From Lacrimispora sp. BS-2 (GTDB taxonomy: Bacteria > Bacillota > Clostridia > Lachnospirales > Lachnospiraceae): DNA of 64,000 bases. Positions 1-9,428 of this stretch are shown here, piece after piece. A program made the translations under genes and the position numbers. Every line of letters begins with the position of its first letter. Position 1 is the first letter of the stretch. Where the stretch lies: NCBI RefSeq assembly GCF_040207125.1, contig NZ_CP157940.1, positions 2,790,001 to 2,854,000 of the forward strand, in the 5' to 3' direction. Under the pieces are notes generated by a model, which was given only the letters and a program-made list of their open reading frames with translations, had not been told where the DNA came from and did not search any database.

Positions 1-1236
1 TCCCTGCCCGCTTCCAATGATTGTGGCATTGGTCCCATCCATCCGCACCCCGCCAAAATTATCAATTAACATCCGGCGGACCCCTGACGAGTCCATCATT
101 AACAATGCCAGGCAATCCTGCCATAAATCTCTCCAGCCCCGTCCACCTTTTCCATAGTCATGATGGGGCAAAAAGGAGCAGCCGTAAATTCTCCGCAGCA
201 TGGGCTGAAAGCTTACCCACCGCATCCATCGGTCAAAAACGGAGTTGCCTGTGTGAAACCTCACATTGACCTTTTGGTTCCAATATTCTGCAGTCTGTTT
301 CCAGCACCTGTCAAATGCTGTTTCATTAAGAAACTGCTCACAGCTATGTATCAGTTCTTCTTCCGTGTTTCCATATCCCATAGCCACAAGATAAGTTACC
401 TTTTCCTTAGGCCCTATCCGGCATTCCTGGAAACAAAGCCCTCCCAGAGCTTCATAACCGCCTGTCTCAAAATCCACCCCCTGAGGCTTTAAAGGGATTT
501 CATATAAGGCTTTTGGATTTTCAAGATTGCCGCCTTCCCCTGTAAAATCCTCTAAAACCGGGTAATACCCCACAGGATGCTGGGATTCATTCCCCCCGAA
601 CACGCCATAAGCCCGGTGGTTTCTCTTATGGCCCCGTTCATCAAAAGTCATAGCGGGGGTCACAATGACTCCGGAAGACTTCGTCTTAATTCGATGGAGA
701 AGGGATGTTACATGCCGGTGGTCCCTGATATTATCCCCAGACCGGGCATAGAGAGGAATGGCCGTAACGACCTGAAGACTTTTATATTCTTCCGAGATAT
801 TTTCTATCTGGATTTTCATCAGTTCCACCTTCTCCCCGGCTGCCGGAACAAGGCTGCTGATTGACCCTTTGATACCCAGTTGTTTTGAAGTTCTGGTTAA
901 CTTATGATGCATGAAGCCCGCTTCCACAGCCACCTCCTCCTTGTTTTCGGAAAAAAGCAGGGCCTGCTGCCAGGAAGAACGGCCGGTCAGGGACCATAAT
1001 ACCGTCCCCTCAAGCCTGCACCATACATTTCTGGAGGATTTGTCATTATGTAGATTTTCACAGCTGACCGGAGGCATAAAAAAGGAATTCTGATCCATCT
1101 TACTGTCCCCTCCCAAATCAGGAGATACACAGCTCATTACCCCGGACTCATTTGCCAGGGGAAAATACAAATAGCTGGTCAGATCCGGATTTTCCATATA
1201 AAAATCGCCCTGATTTCCTATAAACTCATATTTCAT
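1..1236 (-). CDS. GH94-like glycoside phosphorylase (N-terminal part, runs off left edge)
   Basis: The complementary strand is open for 412 codons from an ATG at 1236 to the window edge, so the gene's 3' part is missing. A GAAAGGA ribosome binding site precedes the ATG; an in-frame ATG at 1257 lacks one. The protein begins MKYEFIGNQGDFYMENPD and has the beta-sandwich N-terminal region of the GH94 (cellobiose/chitobiose phosphorylase) family. Near residues 360-374 it has GGRGWRDLWQD, followed by NFGGVRMDGTNATIIG, which matches the start of the (alpha/alpha)6 catalytic barrel. Family enzymes split beta-glucosidic bonds with phosphate in the cytoplasm. No signal peptide is visible. The family call is firm. 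The substrate cannot be told, and the catalytic acid region lies outside the window. Confidence 0.82.
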   Translation of the reverse strand, partial: MKYEFIGNQGDFYMENPDLTSYLYFPLANESGVMSCVSPDLGGDSKMDQNSFFMPPVSCENLHNDKSSRNVWCRLEGTVLWSLTGRSSWQQALLFSENKEEVAVEAGFMHHKLTRTSKQLGIKGSISSLVPAAGEKVELMKIQIENISEEYKSLQVVTAIPLYARSGDNIRDHRHVTSLLHRIKTKSSGVIVTPAMTFDERGHKRNHRAYGVFGGNESQHPVGYYPVLEDFTGEGGNLENPKALYEIPLKPQGVDFETGGYEALGGLCFQECRIGPKEKVTYLVAMGYGNTEEELIHSCEQFLNETAFDRCWKQTAEYWNQKVNVRFHTGNSVFDRWMRWVSFQPMLRRIYGCSFLPHHDYGKGGRGWRDLWQDCLALLMMDSSGVRRMLIDNFGGVRMDGTNATIIGSGQG

Positions 1237-1377
1237 CCCAATATCCCATCCTTTCATACCGGTAGTTTTCTTAAAGTATATCCCAGGTGGATGGATTACT
1301 GAATTTAATTATTTTGCTGAAAAGGTAATTTTTTTTACTTTATCAAATTTCTTTCGGTAAAACTCCGCTCCCCTGCG

Positions 1378-1406
1378 TTGCTTTTCAGCCTTAGATTGAT
1401 TATAAT
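1378..1406 (+). promoter_or_regulatory. Promoter for the PHP phosphatase gene
   Basis: TTGCTT at 1378-1383 and TATAAT at 1401-1406 are separated by 17 bases, a good sigma-A type promoter. It ends 27 bases before the ATG at 1434. Confidence 0.6.
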
Positions 1407-1433
1407 GAACTTAATTTTTGAAAGGAGAACCCC

Positions 1434-2231
1434 ATGCTGCCAGATTATCATTTTCACACAAATTTCTCAGGAGATTCCCAAACCCCCATGCGGGCCCAGC
1501 TGGAACGGGCCATAAGCCTTGGAATGACCTCTCTCTGTGTTACGGACCACCATGATTATGACGTGGACTCTGTCATCGATTTTACCCTTCAGACAGACCG
1601 GTATTTTGAAGCAATGTCTGCCTTAAAGGAAGAATACAAAGGCCGGATCGACCTTCGCATAGGGATCGAGCTGGGACTTCAGACTCATTTAAAGGAATAC
1701 TACAGGGAACTGTTATCAGGCTATGCCTTTGATTTCGTCATCGGCTCCACCCATTTTATTAATAGAAAGGATCCTGCTTATCCGGAGTTTTTTGAAGGAA
1801 GAGGAGAACAGAAGGCATATCTTCAGTATTTCCAGGCCACATTGGATAATGTGAAAAATATAGATAACTATGACGTGGCAGGCCATATCGACTACATTGT
1901 CCGTTATGGCCCCAATAAGGCTCTTTACTACAGCTACGAAGGATACCGGGATATTCTTGATGACATTTTAAGAGAAATTATAGGACGGGGAAAAGGAATT
2001 GAATGCAACACAGCCGGTTTCCGAAAAGGGATCGGACAGCCAAACCCATGTGCTGATGTTTTAAAGCGGTATAAGGAATTAGGCGGCGAGATCATAACCA
2101 TCGGTTCCGATGCCCATATACCGGAAGATTTGGGAGCGGACTTTCAGACAGCCAGAGAACTTCTAAAGCAATGCGGATTTTCCTATTATACGGAGTTCCT
2201 GGGACGAAATCCGGAATTTAAGCCCCTTTAA
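1434..2231 (+). CDS. hisJ: Histidinol-phosphatase, HisJ family (PHP domain)
   Basis: The 265-residue protein has the ordered metal-binding motifs of the PHP phosphoesterase family: DYHFHTNFSGDS at residue 4, VTDHHD near 38, GIELGLQ near 80, GSTHF near 103, GHIDYI near 152 and GSDAHIPEDLG near 228. HisJ-type members dephosphorylate L-histidinol phosphate in histidine synthesis. The start has an AAAGGAG site 8 bases upstream, and a promoter lies at 1378-1406. It is monocistronic and no other his genes are in the window, so another phosphoester substrate is possible. Confidence 0.8.
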   Translation: MLPDYHFHTNFSGDSQTPMRAQLERAISLGMTSLCVTDHHDYDVDSVIDFTLQTDRYFEAMSALKEEYKGRIDLRIGIELGLQTHLKEYYRELLSGYAFDFVIGSTHFINRKDPAYPEFFEGRGEQKAYLQYFQATLDNVKNIDNYDVAGHIDYIVRYGPNKALYYSYEGYRDILDDILREIIGRGKGIECNTAGFRKGIGQPNPCADVLKRYKELGGEIITIGSDAHIPEDLGADFQTARELLKQCGFSYYTEFLGRNPEFKPL

Positions 2232-2255
2232 ACAAATGAGAGAATCAATATCCGG

Positions 2256-2527
2256 AATTGGAGAATTGGCATGGGCCTGATGTGCGACCCGGTGGCAGGT
2301 CTGGTAGAGGTTCCCTGTATCAAGCGCAATGCCATGGGAGCTGCAATGCCTTTACTGCCTCAGAGCTTGCCTGTGCCGGAATTACAAGCGCCATTCCGGC
2401 AGATGAGGTGATCCTGGCCATGAAACAGGTGGGCGACCTCATGTCTTCTGCCTTAAAGGAAACCTCAGAGGGCGGCCTTGCCGCAACCCCTACCGGCTGC
2501 CGCCTGTGCAGGCAGATCTTTGGATAA
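2256..2527 (+). pseudogene. sdaAA: Remnant of L-serine dehydratase alpha subunit
   Basis: Read in two frames this stretch gives the C-terminal part of an iron-sulfur L-serine dehydratase. [20 protein letters not shown] comes from one frame. [18 protein letters not shown] to SALKETSEGGLAATPTG comes from the next. The frame changes near 2344, consistent with loss of a single base in a GCx-AAT context. The N-terminal two thirds of the family protein and any start codon are absent. This is therefore a 5'-truncated, frameshifted relic rather than a small gene. It lies directly downstream of the PHP gene and upstream of a terminator. Confidence 0.8.
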
Positions 2528-2541
2528 ACAAAGGATACCAT

Positions 2542-2590
2542 AAAAAACCGGAAAACAGCGGCTGACTCTTCTGCTGTTTTCCGGTTTTTT
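2542..2590. terminator. Bidirectional terminator between the sdaAA remnant and argH
   Basis: A perfect 12-bp stem, CCGGAAAACAGC (2548-2559) with GCTGTTTTCCGG (2573-2584), is flanked by six A on the left and six T on the right. It can stop transcripts from either side, including argH, whose stop is at 2602. Confidence 0.85.
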
Positions 2591-2601
2591 CTAAAATAAT
2601 T

Positions 2602-3975
2602 CTATTTTTCAAGCTTTTTCTTATAAATTTCAATGACCCTTTTCATTGCTTCCTGACCTGGCGCTCCGATTGTCATCCTCTTTTCCACACAGGTTTTTAA
2701 GCTGATGGCCTTATAAATATCTTCCTCAAATACCGGACTGATGGCCTTATACTCTTCCAGGCTCATATCATCAAGGGCAATGCCCTTTTCAATGCAGAAA
2801 AGCACAAGCTGTCCCACGATTCCATGGGCATCCCGAAAAGCCACCCCATGATTTACCAGATAATCAGCCGCATCTGTTGCATTGGTAAAGCCATTTTTTG
2901 CGCTGGCCTCCATCACATCCTTTCGGAAGGTCATGGTGGAAATCATTCCTGCAAACAGGGCAAGGCAGCCTTTTACCGTGTCAATGGCGTCAAAGGCAAG
3001 CTCCTTATCTTCCTGCATATCCTTATTGTAAGCAAGAGGAATTCCCTTCATGGTGGTCAGCAGCGACACCAGGGCGCCGTAAACCCTACCGGTCTTTCCC
3101 CGGATCAGTTCCGCAATGTCCGGGTTCTTCTTCTGAGGCATGATGCTGCTTCCGGTGCTATAGGAATCATCAATTTCCACAAAACGGTATTCATTGGTAT
3201 TCCAGATGATGATCTCTTCGCAGAATCTGCTTAAATGCATGGCAATGGTGGATAAAGCGCTTAAAAGCTCGATTAAGTAATCCCTGTCAGCCACGGAATC
3301 CATGCTGTTAAGAGTGGGTCCCATAAATCCTAAAAGTTCTGCCGTATATTCCCTGTCCAGGGGATAAGTGGTTCCAGCCAGGGCACCGGAGCCAAGGGGA
3401 CAGTAGTTCATCCTTTTTTTGATATCATGAAGGCGGGAACGATCCCTGTCAAACATCTCAAAATAAGCGCCTAAGTGGTGAGCCAGGGTGATTGGCTGCG
3501 CTTTCTGCAAATGGGTAAATCCAGGCATATAGGTGTCAAGATTTTCTTCCATAAGCTTTAAAAGCTCGGAAAGAAGCCCTTCCACCAGAGCAGAAAGTTC
3601 ATCAATCTCATCTCTTGTATACAGTTTCATATCAAGAGCCACCTGGTCATTACGGCTCCGTCCGGTGTGAAGGCGTTTTCCGGCCTCCCCGATCCGTTCC
3701 GTTAAAACTGCTTCCACAAAAGAATGAATGTCTTCATGTTCTCCCGTTATTGCCAGGGCTCCGCTTTCTAAATCTTCCCGGATCTCCATAAGGCCCTTTA
3801 CGATCTTATCCCTGTCTTCCTCTGTAAGAAGCCCTTGTTTCGCAAGCATCTTCACATGAGCAATGCTGCCCTCAATATCCTGATGATAGAATTTTTGGTC
3901 AAATGATATGGATGCATTAAAATTGTGAACCAGCTGATTGGTTTCTTTTGTGAAGCGTCCGCCCCATAGTTTCAT
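2602..3975 (-). CDS. argH: Argininosuccinate lyase
   Basis: The 457-residue protein is full length for the fumarase/aspartase superfamily enzyme that cleaves argininosuccinate to arginine and fumarate, the last step of arginine synthesis. It shows HTGRSRNDQ at residues 103-111, THLQKAQP at 154-161 and the signature loop [12 protein letters not shown] at 275-286, which carries the catalytic serine. A GAGGAG site precedes the ATG. No argG is adjacent. The gene lies 43 bases downstream of the YfhO gene and may be read through from it. It ends at the terminator 2542-2590. Confidence 0.96.
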   Translation of the reverse strand: MKLWGGRFTKETNQLVHNFNASISFDQKFYHQDIEGSIAHVKMLAKQGLLTEEDRDKIVKGLMEIREDLESGALAITGEHEDIHSFVEAVLTERIGEAGKRLHTGRSRNDQVALDMKLYTRDEIDELSALVEGLLSELLKLMEENLDTYMPGFTHLQKAQPITLAHHLGAYFEMFDRDRSRLHDIKKRMNYCPLGSGALAGTTYPLDREYTAELLGFMGPTLNSMDSVADRDYLIELLSALSTIAMHLSRFCEEIIIWNTNEYRFVEIDDSYSTGSSIMPQKKNPDIAELIRGKTGRVYGALVSLLTTMKGIPLAYNKDMQEDKELAFDAIDTVKGCLALFAGMISTMTFRKDVMEASAKNGFTNATDAADYLVNHGVAFRDAHGIVGQLVLFCIEKGIALDDMSLEEYKAISPVFEEDIYKAISLKTCVEKRMTIGAPGQEAMKRVIEIYKKKLEK

Positions 3976-4018
3976 AATTGAAATCTCCTCTTTCCTTTAT
4001 TCTCGTGAAGGCAAATCT

Positions 4019-6874
4019 TTAACCTGTGGAATGAACCCGCATGGGTCTGCGCTTCTTTCCTTTTCCTGCGGATACACCTGCAAGTATCAGCAGAAAGACA
4101 ACGCTTCCAGCTGTAATGATGCCGCCTGTTTTAAGTCCCTGAGGCATATATTCCAGAGAAATATCGTGGGTACCGGCAATCACATGCACACTTAAAAACG
4201 TATCAAATATTTTATAAGGCTCCACTACTTTTCCGTCGACCCTGACGGTCCAGCCCTTGTCATAGGGAATGCTTAAAAACAGCAGCCCCGCCTTATCGGC
4301 CGTAACAGTTCCCTGTATCTGTGTATCCGTCCATTTTGTAAGGTTCATGGAATTCCTGTTTAAAATGTTATACACAGACTCAAGGCCTTCAGGCAGAAAA
4401 CGGTAAGCGGCCACTACCAGATCCTGAGCATTGTCATCGTTACGCAGAGTGATCTCTTCCCCTGATTTTAAATAGCCCAGTTCCAGCAGATAGCCGCGGC
4501 TCACATTGTCAAAGCTTTTGGTCCTTTCTCCCAATTGGGCGTTTACCTTTTCCACCTTTTTATTGCTGACAAACACATAATAGTCTCCATCAGCCTCCGG
4601 TGTAAAGGTAAAGCTGGTTCCGGTGATTTCGCTTGGAACCTCAGAAAGCACAGGGCTGGCACCTAATACCACGGAAAGATCATTCTGAACCTCCGCCGGA
4701 TTTGTCAGTTCCAGCTGCCAGTTATTTTCAAGGTCATAAGGCATCATAAATCCCAGAGACAGGGCGTAGGTGTTTTCACGCAGATACATCTCATCCTTTG
4801 AAGAAACCGGAACGGATACGCCGTCATCCTCCGTTTCCTCAGAGTATAGTCCATATTTGACCGCAAAAAGGGAATCTACCAAAGGCGTGCTTCCTGTAAT
4901 GCTGTAAGCATTGGTGGAGCTTTCACAGCCCAGCTTTTTAAAGAAAGCCGTAAGGTCTGAATTGGCTGTGGAAGAAAAGAGAGAAACCGTGGGAAAGTTC
5001 ATCCAGGCTCCGTCATTCTTGGTTTTGCGGGCGACCTTTTCGATCCTGTAAAAGGAAGTCCCCGGCATCAGGCTGTCTGCCAGCTCAGAAGACGCATTAT
5101 TATCCTTCACATAGTTGGTCCTGCTGGTCGTCGTCACACTGGTGACCGTGGTATTAACCGCAGCTTCCAGGGAAATCACGCCAAGGGTGAGAAGCACCAG
5201 CACATTCCGGCTGTTCCCTTTCTGGTAAAGGTTTATAAGGCCGGCATAAATAGAAAGGAACAAAATAGCCACGTAAAATACGGAAAAATGATAAGCCTCA
5301 TCCGTTATGAGCTTCTGCGCCATCAAAACAAAGGTCACCGAAGCAAAAAGGGCCATTACGACATGCTTCCATGGAATTTCGTGCAGGTGGATATAAGCCT
5401 GATAGCAGGTAAACAGCATGAGAAAAATATAAATAAAAGACTGTCTGCATGGCAGGCTGTTAGGATAATGAAATCCATGCCAGATAAAATTCAGTGTATT
5501 AACGGAAAAGCTGGCAAAGAAAAAGAGCAGCAGGGAGCACATAACAATCTTTTCCTTCTGCCTGATCTGCCTGCATCCCAGGTAAAGGAGGAAAAACATG
5601 AGGACTGCCACACCGCAGTATATATTAGGCCAGTGATCCAGTCCGATTTCCGGCTCCACTGCCGGAAGATGTCTGGCAATCATGTCAAATATGGAAAAGT
5701 AGGAACTGATTGTCTGGGGAAAATTAAAATCTCCGGAAGCAGTTGACTGCAGCGCATAAATTTCCGGAAGCAGAACGACTGCTGAAAGACCTCCTGCCAG
5801 CAGGGAAAACAGGGCAAACAGCCCCCCGCGGATGAAAATTTCCTTCCAGGATTTCAAACCTTCTAATATAAGAAGAGCAATAAAATAAAATACCATAAAA
5901 ATACATATCATAATCGATATGTAATAATTAGATAAAATTGATAATCCCAGTGTTAAACAATATAAAAAACACTTCTTTTCTTTTACCAGCTTCTCAAGAC
6001 CCAGCATAATGAGCGGAAAGAGAAGAATGCAATCCAGCCACATGATATTCCAGCTGTAAGCCGCCATATATCCGGACAGAGCATAGAAAATGCCAAAGAA
6101 AGCGACTCCAAAATCCATGGTCCTGTTATGCCTGCGCAGATACCAGGAAAAGGAAAGACCGCTTAACCCGATCTTAAATACGATCATATAGGTCATAAAC
6201 TCTATGACATAGTTCTTTGGACAAAGTACCAGCAGCCAGTTTAAAGGGCTTGCCAGATAATAGGCATAAAGGGCTGCAAAATTCACTCCCATGCCAATAT
6301 CCCAGCTGTACAGAAGGCTTCCTCCATGAGTCAGCTTATAACGAAACTCAGAAAAGAAAGGAGCATACTGGTGATACATATCAGTCCTTAAAAAGCTTTC
6401 CTCGCCAAAAGGAAATATCCCCCGCTGGGCAAATATGATGATCATAATCACAATTGGCACAAAAAATGCGGCTAAGAGACCGTCGGAAGGCCTTACCAGA
6501 CTGGCGGCTTTCCCTTCTTTCTTACCGGATTCCCTTTCTATAAAGCTTTCTGGCTGCCCTGTTTCCAATTCTTCATCGTCTTCCAGTTCCTCGGAAATGT
6601 CCATGAAGTCCTGATCAGGAACAGTCTCTTTCTCCTGTTCTAAGTCCTCTCCATAATCCATATCCTCATCAAACAGCTCCTCCATTCCGTCAACCGGAAT
6701 ATCAAGGCGTATCCTGGGTGTGGAAGCCGGATCAAATTCCTGCTCCACCCTTTCCTCTTCATTTCCTTCTTTCAAGTCTTTTTCCCCTGTTGTATTTTCT
6801 TTTTCACCTGATGTCATTTGCAGCATATCCTCTAGTTCTTTCGATATCTTTTCAATCTCGTCATCGTGTTCCAT
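4019..6874 (-). CDS. YfhO-family polytopic membrane protein
   Basis: The 951-residue protein starts with a very acidic, soluble segment of about 130 residues (many Glu/Asp, no signal peptide). About a dozen hydrophobic helices follow from residue 130 to about 560, then a large extracytoplasmic beta-rich domain and a final helix near the C-terminus (ITAGSVVFLLILAG). This is the layout of the YfhO family (PF09586), large GT-C-like membrane proteins linked to glycosylation of cell-wall polymers. B. subtilis YfhO acts in lipoteichoic acid glycosylation. It is 15 bases downstream of a GtrA-family gene, which often partners lipid-linked sugar transfer. The acidic N-terminal extension is longer than usual. 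An AGAGAGG site supports the start. Confidence 0.85.
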   Translation of the reverse strand: MEHDDEIEKISKELEDMLQMTSGEKENTTGEKDLKEGNEEERVEQEFDPASTPRIRLDIPVDGMEELFDEDMDYGEDLEQEKETVPDQDFMDISEELEDDEELETGQPESFIERESGKKEGKAASLVRPSDGLLAAFFVPIVIMIIIFAQRGIFPFGEESFLRTDMYHQYAPFFSEFRYKLTHGGSLLYSWDIGMGVNFAALYAYYLASPLNWLLVLCPKNYVIEFMTYMIVFKIGLSGLSFSWYLRRHNRTMDFGVAFFGIFYALSGYMAAYSWNIMWLDCILLFPLIMLGLEKLVKEKKCFLYCLTLGLSILSNYYISIMICIFMVFYFIALLILEGLKSWKEIFIRGGLFALFSLLAGGLSAVVLLPEIYALQSTASGDFNFPQTISSYFSIFDMIARHLPAVEPEIGLDHWPNIYCGVAVLMFFLLYLGCRQIRQKEKIVMCSLLLFFFASFSVNTLNFIWHGFHYPNSLPCRQSFIYIFLMLFTCYQAYIHLHEIPWKHVVMALFASVTFVLMAQKLITDEAYHFSVFYVAILFLSIYAGLINLYQKGNSRNVLVLLTLGVISLEAAVNTTVTSVTTTSRTNYVKDNNASSELADSLMPGTSFYRIEKVARKTKNDGAWMNFPTVSLFSSTANSDLTAFFKKLGCESSTNAYSITGSTPLVDSLFAVKYGLYSEETEDDGVSVPVSSKDEMYLRENTYALSLGFMMPYDLENNWQLELTNPAEVQNDLSVVLGASPVLSEVPSEITGTSFTFTPEADGDYYVFVSNKKVEKVNAQLGERTKSFDNVSRGYLLELGYLKSGEEITLRNDDNAQDLVVAAYRFLPEGLESVYNILNRNSMNLTKWTDTQIQGTVTADKAGLLFLSIPYDKGWTVRVDGKVVEPYKIFDTFLSVHVIAGTHDISLEYMPQGLKTGGIITAGSVVFLLILAGVSAGKGKKRRPMRVHSTG

Positions 6875-6889
6875 TTCATATACCTCTCT

Positions 6890-7315
6890 TTACAGGGGTT
6901 TTTCCTCTCTCTTCCGGAATATGAAGGCCTTGCTGAATCCATAGTTTGCAATCACAACAACCACGGATACCAGGATTTTACTTACATATTCATCCATTTT
7001 GAGCCAGGAAACCATAATCACCATAAGAACCATTTCCATGACGCCTGACGCTGCTCTGCATGCGGTAAATGAAACAATCTCCTTCATGACAAAGCGCAGA
7101 TGCAGGTCATAGCTTTGAAATACAAAGATTTTATTTACAATAAAAGCAAACAGGACGGAAACCACCCATGCTGCCGCGGTTGCGGCCCGGTAATCGATGC
7201 CAGCCCTCACCATTAACCAATAGACAACCCAGTTTACCAGGGTCGTCAGCACTCCAAATATCAGATAGGATATGACTTCCCGGTTCATGACCTTGTCCCA
7301 GATTTTTCTAATCAT
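6890..7315 (-). CDS. GtrA-family small membrane protein
   Basis: The 141-residue protein has four predicted membrane helices and GtrA-family features: the N-terminal SYLIFGVLTTLVNWVVYW segment and the C-terminal NYGFSKAFIFRK tail. GtrA-like proteins are thought to help move or present polyprenyl-phosphate sugars across the membrane. It is followed after 15 bases by the YfhO-type gene, consistent with joint envelope glycosylation. The start is supported by GGAGAAAAAGG just upstream. Confidence 0.85.
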   Translation of the reverse strand: MIRKIWDKVMNREVISYLIFGVLTTLVNWVVYWLMVRAGIDYRAATAAAWVVSVLFAFIVNKIFVFQSYDLHLRFVMKEIVSFTACRAASGVMEMVLMVIMVSWLKMDEYVSKILVSVVVVIANYGFSKAFIFRKREEKPL

Positions 7316-7399
7316 CCTTTTTCTCCTGTAAAACTACGTTTCCTATTTCCTGCCCATGTATTTTGGGCATATAGATATACTCCGCAGCGTATTTCCTCT

Positions 7400-7428
7400 A
7401 TTGTATTATAGGGAAAGAAAATTGTAAA
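7400..7428 (-). promoter_or_regulatory. Promoter for gtrA-yfhO (argH)
   Basis: Read on the minus strand, TTTACA and TACAAT are 17 bases apart. The leader has a small hairpin (TGCCCA/TGGGCA, about 7352-7371) before the gtrA start at 7315. Confidence 0.5.
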
Positions 7429-7434
7429 GGGATT

Positions 7435-8436
7435 CTAAGGCTTCCCAGCCAGAAACTCCCTGGCTCCCTGTGAATAGTGCACCTCACCATCCTCCGTAAT
7501 GAACACGCCGTACACGCCGTCCGTGGAATCCAGAAGCTCCATTCCCTTTTTAAGTCCAAGGGAAAAACAGGTGGTAGAAAGAGCATCCCCGTCAGCGGAC
7601 AGCTCTGATAAAATGGTTACGGACACCAGCCCGTTTTCATATGGATACCCATCCCCTGGGTTTAAAATATGGTGATAATTCACCCCATCCTTTTCAAAAT
7701 GCCGCTCATACACCCCGGAGGATACCACTGACATGTCATTGATATTCAGGGTTTCTATGGTTTCATTCCGGTCTGCATAAGGCTTTTGAAGGCCGATTTT
7801 AAATGGCGTGCCGCCAGGCTTCTGCCCCACACAAAGAACATTTCCGCCCAGATTAATGACAGCGCTCTTTACTCCCTGCTCTAAAAGAAAATCCTTCATC
7901 CGGTCCGCAATATACCCCTTGGCTATTGCCCCAAAATCAAGGGAAATATCCGGAGATAAAAATGTAAGGGCATTTCCCTCAAGCTTTAAATTCCGGTAAT
8001 CAACCTTTTTCTTTGCCTCCTGGATCTTCCCATCAGGCGGTACAACCGGATCAGGGGATGTGAAATCCCATAGGGAGGACAAAGGTTCCACAGTAATATC
8101 AAAAGCCCCGTCTGAGATTTGGGAATAATAAAGGCCCTTAGAAAGAAGAGCCTCCACATCCGGGGATACTGTCACGGTCATTTCACTGGCAGGCCTGTGA
8201 TTTAACTTGTAAACCTCACTGCCCTCAATGGTTTTGCTGAAAATATTTTCATAGGACCGGCACAAATCCAGACAGTCAGATAAAATTTCAGGATCATCCT
8301 TACCATAAAGAGTCACAGTCACAAAGGTATTCAGCATAAAACCGGTCTTGCTTAGGGGCTCCACCCTTCTTTCACAGCCCATGAGCAAGAGCGAAGCCAT
8401 ACCTGTGATTAAAACAACTGCTCTCCATTTTTTCAT
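7435..8436 (-). CDS. apbE: FAD:protein FMN transferase, lipoprotein (ApbE)
   Basis: The 333-residue protein has a lipoprotein signal with lipobox LLMGC at residues 17-21, so it acts on the outer face of the membrane. ApbE motifs follow: an MLNTFVTVTLYG start, DFGAIAKGYIADR near 166, NLGGNVLCVG near 196 and the C-terminal DGDALSTTCFSLG segment. ApbE attaches FMN from FAD to Thr/Ser of redox proteins such as RnfG/NqrC-type subunits. Its start overlaps the end of cbiK by 4 bases, so the two are translationally coupled. No flavoprotein target gene is nearby. Confidence 0.93.
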   Translation of the reverse strand: MKKWRAVVLITGMASLLLMGCERRVEPLSKTGFMLNTFVTVTLYGKDDPEILSDCLDLCRSYENIFSKTIEGSEVYKLNHRPASEMTVTVSPDVEALLSKGLYYSQISDGAFDITVEPLSSLWDFTSPDPVVPPDGKIQEAKKKVDYRNLKLEGNALTFLSPDISLDFGAIAKGYIADRMKDFLLEQGVKSAVINLGGNVLCVGQKPGGTPFKIGLQKPYADRNETIETLNINDMSVVSSGVYERHFEKDGVNYHHILNPGDGYPYENGLVSVTILSELSADGDALSTTCFSLGLKKGMELLDSTDGVYGVFITEDGEVHYSQGAREFLAGKP

Positions 8437-9230
8437 CCCATAGCCTCCAGCTTCTTACATGCTTCTCTGGCATGATCCAGGAACATGCTGCGGACTCCCT
8501 CCAGTTCTCCCATGCCCTTTAACCGGCAGACTACCTGATAGCCTTCCGACTCCAACTGGCTTTTCCAGGACTCTTCCCCTTCTCCTGCCATATCATTGTG
8601 AGCGTGGTCACCGGAAACGATCATAAGAGGCTGGAGCACCATCCGGCTGGAACCGGTCTTTTTCACCTCTTCTTTTACGGCTTCAAAGGCTGGCTCCGCC
8701 TCCACGGTCCCTATATGATACCTGCCGTATCCGTTTTGCTTTAAAACCTCCGCCAGGCGGGGATAACATTCATTGGCCTCATGCTCCGTGCCATGTCCCA
8801 TGAATAGGATCTCCGTTCCTTCCCTGTCATATTCCTTCGTATCCTCTGCCAGCACGCTGCAAAGCCTTTCATAATCCGCTTCTTCCGAAAGCAGCGGCTT
8901 TCCCCACAGGATCCGCTTAAACCGGTTCTCATATTGTTTCACTGCAGCCACCATGTGGTCATTCTCTTCCCCTCCCATAACCAGGGTAGGCTGTACGATC
9001 ACCCGCTGAAATCCTTCCAGCGCCAGCTTTTCTAAAGCCTCCTCCACACTGTCTATATAAATATTGTCCCGTTTTTTCAATATTCCAATAATGATCCGGC
9101 TTGTAAATGCCCGTCGAAGCTCATATTCCGGAAATTCTTCCTTTATGGCCTGCTCAATGGCCTCTATGGTCTTTTTCCTGCTTTCCTGATAGCTTGTTCC
9201 AAAGCTCACTACTAAAATTGCCTGCTTCAT
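8433..9230 (-). CDS. cbiK: Sirohydrochlorin cobaltochelatase, CbiK type
   Basis: The 265-residue protein matches anaerobic CbiK, which inserts cobalt into sirohydrochlorin early in cobalamin synthesis. It opens with ILVVSFGTSYQESRKKTI. The metal-site residues are visible in MGGEENDH (Glu near 87), FMGHGTEHEAN (His near 145) and SGDHAHNDMAGEG (His near 207-209). There is no signal peptide, so it is cytoplasmic. It is first in a two-gene unit with apbE. No other cobalamin genes and no cobalamin riboswitch are seen upstream. The related ferro-/nickel-chelatase role cannot be excluded. Confidence 0.9.
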   Translation of the reverse strand: MKQAILVVSFGTSYQESRKKTIEAIEQAIKEEFPEYELRRAFTSRIIIGILKKRDNIYIDSVEEALEKLALEGFQRVIVQPTLVMGGEENDHMVAAVKQYENRFKRILWGKPLLSEEADYERLCSVLAEDTKEYDREGTEILFMGHGTEHEANECYPRLAEVLKQNGYGRYHIGTVEAEPAFEAVKEEVKKTGSSRMVLQPLMIVSGDHAHNDMAGEGEESWKSQLESEGYQVVCRLKGMGELEGVRSMFLDHAREACKKLEAMG

Positions 9231-9362
9231 TCTGTTATCCCATACTTTCTATTATAGTCCGGCCATACCACTCATAATCTGGCGGGGGTTTGACTGAATT
9301 TTAACCATTTTCCCGATTACCATATCACAGATGAACTTTGCTGTCAAACCTCTTTTCACGCA

Positions 9363-9398
9363 CAGCAGGCGCAAAACCATAAGGTTCTGCGCCTGCTG
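9363..9398 (-). terminator. Hairpin downstream of the alcohol dehydrogenase gene
   Basis: An 11-bp stem, CAGCAGGCGCA (9363-9373) with TGCGCCTGCTG (9388-9398), extends inward with AACC/GGTT. It lies 30 bases past the dehydrogenase stop. No clear T-run follows on the minus strand, so its strength as a terminator is uncertain. Confidence 0.45.
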
Positions 9399-9428
9399 CA
9401 CACATTGCATTCATTTGCTGGAGATTAC

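Noticed and set aside
160..1093. Plus-strand frames in the first 1.1 kb
   Set aside because: They are shadows of the GH94-like gene on the minus strand, which is open across the whole stretch with family motifs.
2320..2541. Minus-strand frame of 73 codons opposite the sdaAA remnant
   Set aside because: The plus strand carries recognisable L-serine dehydratase motifs; the minus frame matches nothing and has no ribosome site.
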